The position numbers were made by a program, and so were the translations under genes. The notes below the pieces were generated by a model. That model searched no databases, had not been told where the DNA came from, and was given only the letters and a program-made list of their open reading frames with translations. Below are positions 22,072 through 26,188 of a stretch of 26,188 bases of DNA, piece after piece (position 1 is the stretch's first letter; each line of letters opens with the position of its first letter). The stretch lies in contig CAZSWR010000050.1 of the NCBI GenBank assembly GCA_964610885.1, positions 1 through 26,188 on the forward strand. Reading direction: 5' to 3'. Origin of the DNA: CAZSWR01 sp964610885. Lineage in GTDB: Bacteria > Bacteroidota > Ignavibacteria > Kapaibacteriales > UBA2268.

Positions 22072-25000
22072 ACTGTTTCACGAACCTGAGCACGGCAGTT
22101 TCGGTCCCGCTGCTCAAGCGAATCATGTACGCTCCAATCGGCAACTGCGAGAAATCAAGTTCGCATAGGCCATTCGTCGGGCATGTGATTTCAGATACTG
22201 TATTTCCCAGACAGTTAATCAGCGTGAGTGTCGCGAATTCCGATTTGCACGCCTCGAAGCGAATTGCCGCGCGGGACGTTACCGGATTGGGCGCGATTGT
22301 GGCCCGAAGTACTTGTGTAGATATATCGCTCGCTGGGGTTAAGCGGCTGTTGGGCCTGCCGGGAGTTCCTTTCGGCTCGACTGAGTTGTTCCAAGATTCG
22401 GGGGCTGTATTGTCCAAGTCGGGCGAAATAAGCTCGAGCGAATAGCACGATCCATCGGCCAGCGCGGGCCAAGGACTGGATTTGTCGTAGCGAAGGCTGT
22501 CGGCCAGTTTGCCAACAGCATCGAACAAACGCACTTCATCGCCGCGGCCAAAGCCAAAGTCGAAACAGCCCAGAATATTATTCACTTCCGGGTAAATTGT
22601 CTTGAATTTCGCTGTATCCTCGCAGATAGCTAAGTATCCGTGCGGCTCGAGAATGGTTCCTGTCGGCAGGGCGAATCTGTCTTCGTCTTTGTCGTCGCTG
22701 AGCGTCCATCCCGAAAGGTCGGCTGCAAAATCGGAAGCATTGAAGATCTCAATCCAATCCTTCGAGTCGGACTCGTCGCATGTCTTGTACATAATTTCAT
22801 TAATAACGATCTTGGGCTGCTCGGCGGGCGCCCCGGCCTGCTCCAAAACAACGTTTATCCGAACTGTGTCCGCAGCCGTGTTTATAAGAATTGTGTCATT
22901 AACTTCGCCGGAATACCCTTCGATTCTCTTCACGCGAAGCCCGGCAGCGGGCCGCAGTATGACTCGGACGGGAATATTGTTGAAATAAACTCCGTCGAAT
23001 GCGCCCGGTAAGTTTTGTATGGTATTGACGTCCAACGAAAGCGAATCCGGTTTGTTCGAGCTGACCCAAAGCGAATATGTGCGCGAGCTGTCGATCAGGT
23101 TCGCAGCGAATCCACGAATAGCGTTCGGGCGCTTCTGGGCAAAATCTTTAATCCGAGCGATCTCGCTTTCGATATTCGCAAGCGGGTTCCCCCAACGGGC
23201 ATTGTGCGCGGGCAATTCCTCACGAATGAGCGAATAAATGCTATCGGTGAGCCTGACAATTCTATCGGCTCGATGTGTGGAATTCAGCATATCGGCAAGG
23301 CGGCTAAGGAAGGCCGACGTGAAATGCTTGTTACTAAACAGAGTCCTGTACAAGAAAGTAGCTTCTGGCCGGTTCGTTACAGAAGTCCATTGCGGATAGA
23401 GAATTCGCTCGAAAGAGTCAAATGGTGCGTCTGCCAACGTCAGATCCGAATCGTATAGGATAAACCGCCATTTGGATTGGCTTGCCTCATTGCGCCAGAG
23501 TTTCAGGTTGCTTCCGGGCCAATCGCCATTGCCAATAATTATTTCGTGGGCTGTATAATCCACGAAATTGTCCAAATCCAAAACTTTCGTCCTTAGATCG
23601 AATATCGAGTCATTTGCCATATCCGAAACAGCCATGGAGTCGATCATCGCCCTGTACGATGCCGAAGTGCCATTCTCCGGGAATCCGGCAACGTCGATAA
23701 TCGAAATATCTTCGTTGGCACAGTCGAAATTGTCTGCTATGAAGTGGTCGTCCGTTTTTTCCTGTGCGTAGTATAGGCCCCAGTATTTTCCATTTAGGAA
23801 CATTCGGCATGGAAAGAATTCCCTATGCTCAATGTTCAGCCCGCGGGAAATTTCGCAGCTTAGCACATCGCGAATCGATGCCAAGCTCCAGTCCTGGCTC
23901 GAATTCCGAAGCATGAACTTTTTGTATTTCTCCAAAGGTTTCGACTCAAACAACTGGGCAGAGATATCGGAATAGCCATAGTCCGAGCGGGCAGAGAAGT
24001 TGAAAGGCTTTTGGGGCAGGATCCTGCCTCCCGTACCGCTCCGTAGAGAGATGCCAAGCGTTTGCGAGAACACTTCTTTCCCGCCACGCAGAAGAGTAAC
24101 GCTCGCGGGTCGCTCCCAATCTTGCCAAATATTCGATGGCTTGTTCCGCACCGAATCGCCCTCGAAAAGAATTCCAAGCGTATCGCTCCAAAGGTACTTC
24201 GGATCGGTTACAACCGAAAAGACAGGCAAAGCGGTGGGCGCATCGTAAATATATGTATTCGTTAGCGTTGCGCTCGGCATAATCGTGTCCGCTGCGGAGT
24301 AATACCTAACCCGCAGGCATGAATTCGAGTCGATACCGATCGGAGCTGAACTCATAACCGGCGAACTGGCTGTCGGCTCGGTGCAATCGACTGTGTATCT
24401 GGCAAATAGCTCTGGGTTAGTGCCTTCGAGCGCAACAGAAATTGGTTTCGTATAGTAATTGGTCTGTAGATTGAGTTTCGGCATTGCTGCTTGGGTGCGG
24501 TAGCCCGGGCCGTTCTCGGCGTTGGGCGAGGGGCAATCGAAGCGGACGATGCGGCCATCCGTTATTGATTTACCGATGGAAACGTCGCCAATTGCATTCA
24601 CCCACGAAATGGAATCGATTACTTTTTTGTCCTTGTTGGCAAGGAAGACACCTTCTTTGTCTGTGCTTAGTTTGATTGGCAAATGGATGGCCGGGGACTT
24701 CTGCTGAGTGCAAAAATTCTTCTGCGAATAGTTCCTGTTGAATGGCAGCCCGTCCGGATATTCCTTGCCATTGATGGACAACTCCGAAAAATAAGCCACT
24801 GAGCCGCCTTGGCAATTCGGGCCGAAAGCAAGTCCGGCATAAAATGGCTTCTGAAGAGGCAAATACACAGCTGAGTGCTGCATCCACCATACTTTATCGA
24901 TGGACGATGCGCAATATACGGAATCGTCACGATACTCCAACCTGATGTAGATACTCGGGAAATCAAAATCTAAAAGGATTCTGTCCCACGAAAACCATTT

Positions 25001-25567
25001 TTGCTCGACGTCCTGATTCGTGCTCGGGTTCACGTGCAGATAGCATTTCATTTCTTCCGAAACAAATACTCCTGAGTATTTCGAGGTCGAATCTAAGCTT
25101 TCGCGCACGATTAGTCCAATTTGCGATTGCCCGCCGACCGACTTGACGAAATGAACTCGCATTGTGGCCGTCGCAACGGAGTCCGAAGCGCCATCGAAGT
25201 AAAAAAAGCCTGTATCGAAACGCGACCAATACCCGAAGAAGCCGCCGCCATCGCAACTTAGTTCGTTCGGGATGGTTCTATCTTTGGGTTTGTCGCTGGC
25301 CCAAAGGACGACGAACTCGCCGGGGGCGAGAGTCCGGTCGGGCAGTTGTTTGAAAGACGAAGCCTTGTTTTTGTCCGAGATAAAATAATCGGACAAGTTA
25401 ACAGCAGAGGTCGAAACATTCTTCAGCTCGATCCAATCGGAGTTTTCGCCGTCGTCGTCCAAATAGCTTTTGCCATTGGCCGGCATCACTTCGTTGATAA
25501 TCAGCTGTGAAAAAGCAGTATTAGTTAGTATGATAAAACTAATAAAAACAAAGAAAATGCGCTTCAT
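22070..25567 (-). CDS. Secreted CotH-kinase / lamin-tail protein with T9SS sorting domain
   Basis: 1165 residues. Signal peptide (1-21); lamin-tail domain 1, first half (about 22-95), interrupted by a 180-residue segment (about 98-275) that resembles a concanavalin-like/DUF1349 domain (GLIVRESLDSTSKY, YIRLEYRDDSVY, FYAGLAF), then its second half (about 290-355, ending DVSIGKSITDGRIV); a chitobiase C-terminal-like segment (365-442); a CotH kinase domain (about 446-800) with GLYYAQEKTDDHFI, NGDWPGSNLKLWR and FILYDSDLTL; a second, intact lamin-tail domain (about 920-1075); and a T9SS type A sorting domain (about 1088-1165, starting IAPNPVTS). The protein should be exported by the Sec and type IX systems and attached to or released from the cell surface. 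AAGGA 6 bases before ATG 25567 fixes the start. A TAATTTTG -7 element (plus 25603-25610) lies 36 bases upstream, with no good -33. Confidence 0.92.
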   Translation of the reverse strand: MKRIFFVFISFIILTNTAFSQLIINEVMPANGKSYLDDDGENSDWIELKNVSTSAVNLSDYFISDKNKASSFKQLPDRTLAPGEFVVLWASDKPKDRTIPNELSCDGGGFFGYWSRFDTGFFYFDGASDSVATATMRVHFVKSVGGQSQIGLIVRESLDSTSKYSGVFVSEEMKCYLHVNPSTNQDVEQKWFSWDRILLDFDFPSIYIRLEYRDDSVYCASSIDKVWWMQHSAVYLPLQKPFYAGLAFGPNCQGGSVAYFSELSINGKEYPDGLPFNRNYSQKNFCTQQKSPAIHLPIKLSTDKEGVFLANKDKKVIDSISWVNAIGDVSIGKSITDGRIVRFDCPSPNAENGPGYRTQAAMPKLNLQTNYYTKPISVALEGTNPELFARYTVDCTEPTASSPVMSSAPIGIDSNSCLRVRYYSAADTIMPSATLTNTYIYDAPTALPVFSVVTDPKYLWSDTLGILFEGDSVRNKPSNIWQDWERPASVTLLRGGKEVFSQTLGISLRSGTGGRILPQKPFNFSARSDYGYSDISAQLFESKPLEKYKKFMLRNSSQDWSLASIRDVLSCEISRGLNIEHREFFPCRMFLNGKYWGLYYAQEKTDDHFIADNFDCANEDISIIDVAGFPENGTSASYRAMIDSMAVSDMANDSIFDLRTKVLDLDNFVDYTAHEIIIGNGDWPGSNLKLWRNEASQSKWRFILYDSDLTLADAPFDSFERILYPQWTSVTNRPEATFLYRTLFSNKHFTSAFLSRLADMLNSTHRADRIVRLTDSIYSLIREELPAHNARWGNPLANIESEIARIKDFAQKRPNAIRGFAANLIDSSRTYSLWVSSNKPDSLSLDVNTIQNLPGAFDGVYFNNIPVRVILRPAAGLRVKRIEGYSGEVNDTILINTAADTVRINVVLEQAGAPAEQPKIVINEIMYKTCDESDSKDWIEIFNASDFAADLSGWTLSDDKDEDRFALPTGTILEPHGYLAICEDTAKFKTIYPEVNNILGCFDFGFGRGDEVRLFDAVGKLADSLRYDKSSPWPALADGSCYSLELISPDLDNTAPESWNNSVEPKGTPGRPNSRLTPASDISTQVLRATIAPNPVTSRAAIRFEACKSEFATLTLINCLGNTVSEITCPTNGLCELDFSQLPIGAYMIRLSSGTETAVLRFVKQ

Positions 25568-25616
25568 AAACAATCCTTGGCGGATGATAAAACATTGTTA
25601 TGCAAAATTAGGAAAA

Positions 25617-25631
25617 AGGTGGCGACTGCCA
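25617..25631. repeat. GTGGC/GCCA palindrome upstream of the CotH gene, copy 2
   Basis: AGGTGGCGACTGCCA, exact reverse complement of 22057-22071. It sits just upstream of the TAATTTTG element, about where a -33 promoter element would be expected, so it may overlap a regulatory site. Confidence 0.65.
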
Positions 25632-25716
25632 TAATACTTTTTTTTGAGGGCTGTTCGCTTCTTCAAGTGGGTTGCTTGTTGAATTCCTATATTAACCCAA
25701 AATGTGCATTAGAAAA

Positions 25717-25823
25717 ACCCTCAATCCCTAAATCCCTTTCTCCCAAAGGGCGAAAGGGACTTCCATAAAAAAAACGTTTTCTTACTCCCTTCTCCCGTCG
25801 GGAGAAGGGCTGGGGATGAGGGT
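25717..25823. repeat. Composite inverted repeat with an 11-bp cruciform
   Basis: Outer arms ACCCTCAATCCC (25717-25728) and GGGGATGAGGGT (25812-25823) are near reverse complements. Inside are CCCTTT/AAAGGG (25734-25750) and a perfect 11-bp palindrome CCCTTCTCCCG-t-CGGGAGAAGGG (25787-25809). No gene. Confidence 0.7.
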
Positions 25824-25926
25824 ATAGAATGTATTTCATATTTTTCATAAATAATCCAAGATTAATACAATTGCAGCTCTTGGCCTCTTTCCCAATTCAG
25901 AAATACCATATACAGAATAAGTGTAG

Positions 25927-25993
25927 GGGCGGGTTCCAAACCCGCCCGACTTTTCAGCAAGATGTGCCACAGCTCCGAGGTGTGGCACATCTT
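25927..25993. repeat. Two adjacent hairpins
   Basis: GGGCGGGTT-cca-AACCCGCCC at 25927-25947, followed by a 13-bp stem (25959-25971 with 25981-25993) built from AAGATGTGCCACA and its reverse complement around a 9-base loop. The first resembles the half element near 5428. No gene on either strand needs a terminator here within the window. Confidence 0.7.
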
Positions 25994-26040
25994 CAATTCA
26001 AACATCACACGTTTTTTTGTAGGAAATTGTGGGACTTGTC

Positions 26041-26062
26041 GATATTTCAATGACTTACCGCG
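26041..26062 (+). repeat. 22-bp dispersed repeat, copy 2
   Basis: Identical to the minus strand at 11150-11171. It is preceded by ACTTGTC and followed by sequence with weak similarity to the flank of copy 1. The right end of the window (26063-26188) shows nothing else I can support. Confidence 0.75.
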
Positions 26063-26188
26063 ACGCATGCAATGGATTGAACCCGCTATTGCTAGTATAT
26101 TACTTTTCCAATAGCTTCTTAAGTACTTCATGGACATGCAATATTCAGATGCAAGAGGAGATTCCCGCCTGCACGTGAATGACAGAAT

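Noticed and set aside
25862..26137. Minus-strand frame of 91 codons near the right edge
   Set aside because: It crosses two hairpins and the 22-base repeat and has no recognisable domain or ribosome binding site.

Overview
The window looks like a chromosome segment from a member of the Bacteroidota/Chlorobiota (FCB) group, plausibly an Ignavibacteria- or Kapabacteria-like lineage. The evidence is a CotH/lamin-tail secreted protein ending in a type IX secretion (T9SS) sorting domain, a seven-repeat SBBP propeller protein, two TonB-dependent receptors, an ActA/ActB pair of alternative complex III, and promoter-like sites that fit the Bacteroidota consensus TTTG-N19/20-TAnnTTTG. Lineage placement is inference; no rRNA gene is present.

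Layout. 1-3660 (+): the tail of an unknown gene, a small Spy/CpxP-like periplasmic protein, then actA (pentaheme cytochrome) and actB (molybdopterin-like plus Fe-S protein) with no membrane subunit genes after them. 3829-5011 (-): rpsF and rplI with a recognisable promoter, leader hairpin and terminator, but without rpsR between them. 5012-5798: a gene-free mosaic of palindromes and an 8-bp tandem repeat. 5799-6350 (+): a secreted two-lobe protein. 6515-10797 (+): a three-gene set (TonB receptor, YfiR-like periplasmic protein, HAMP histidine kinase) that looks like a trans-envelope signalling unit. 10798-11330: repeats. 11331-14267 (-): the SBBP propeller protein, whose C-terminus repeats the two-lobe module seen at 5799. 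14513-16447 (+): a second TonB receptor. 16738-21515 (-): flhF, flhG, an unrecognised two-TM coiled-coil protein, fliA (sigma-28) and an HDOD gene. 22070-25567 (-): the CotH/lamin-tail/T9SS protein. 25574-26188: repeats.

How the genes may work together. The receptor-YfiR-kinase set could carry an outer-membrane or periplasmic signal to a histidine kinase; no response regulator is encoded nearby. The FlhF/FlhG/sigma-28/HDOD group is normally tied to placement and expression of polar flagella, yet no structural flagellar gene lies in the window. Sigma-28-like boxes are visible upstream of fliA itself and upstream of the secreted two-lobe gene, which suggests (inference only) that sigma-28 may control itself and a surface protein.

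Nearly every long intergenic gap holds short inverted repeats of several unrelated kinds, and no transposase gene is visible. These look like REP- or MITE-like dispersed repeats.
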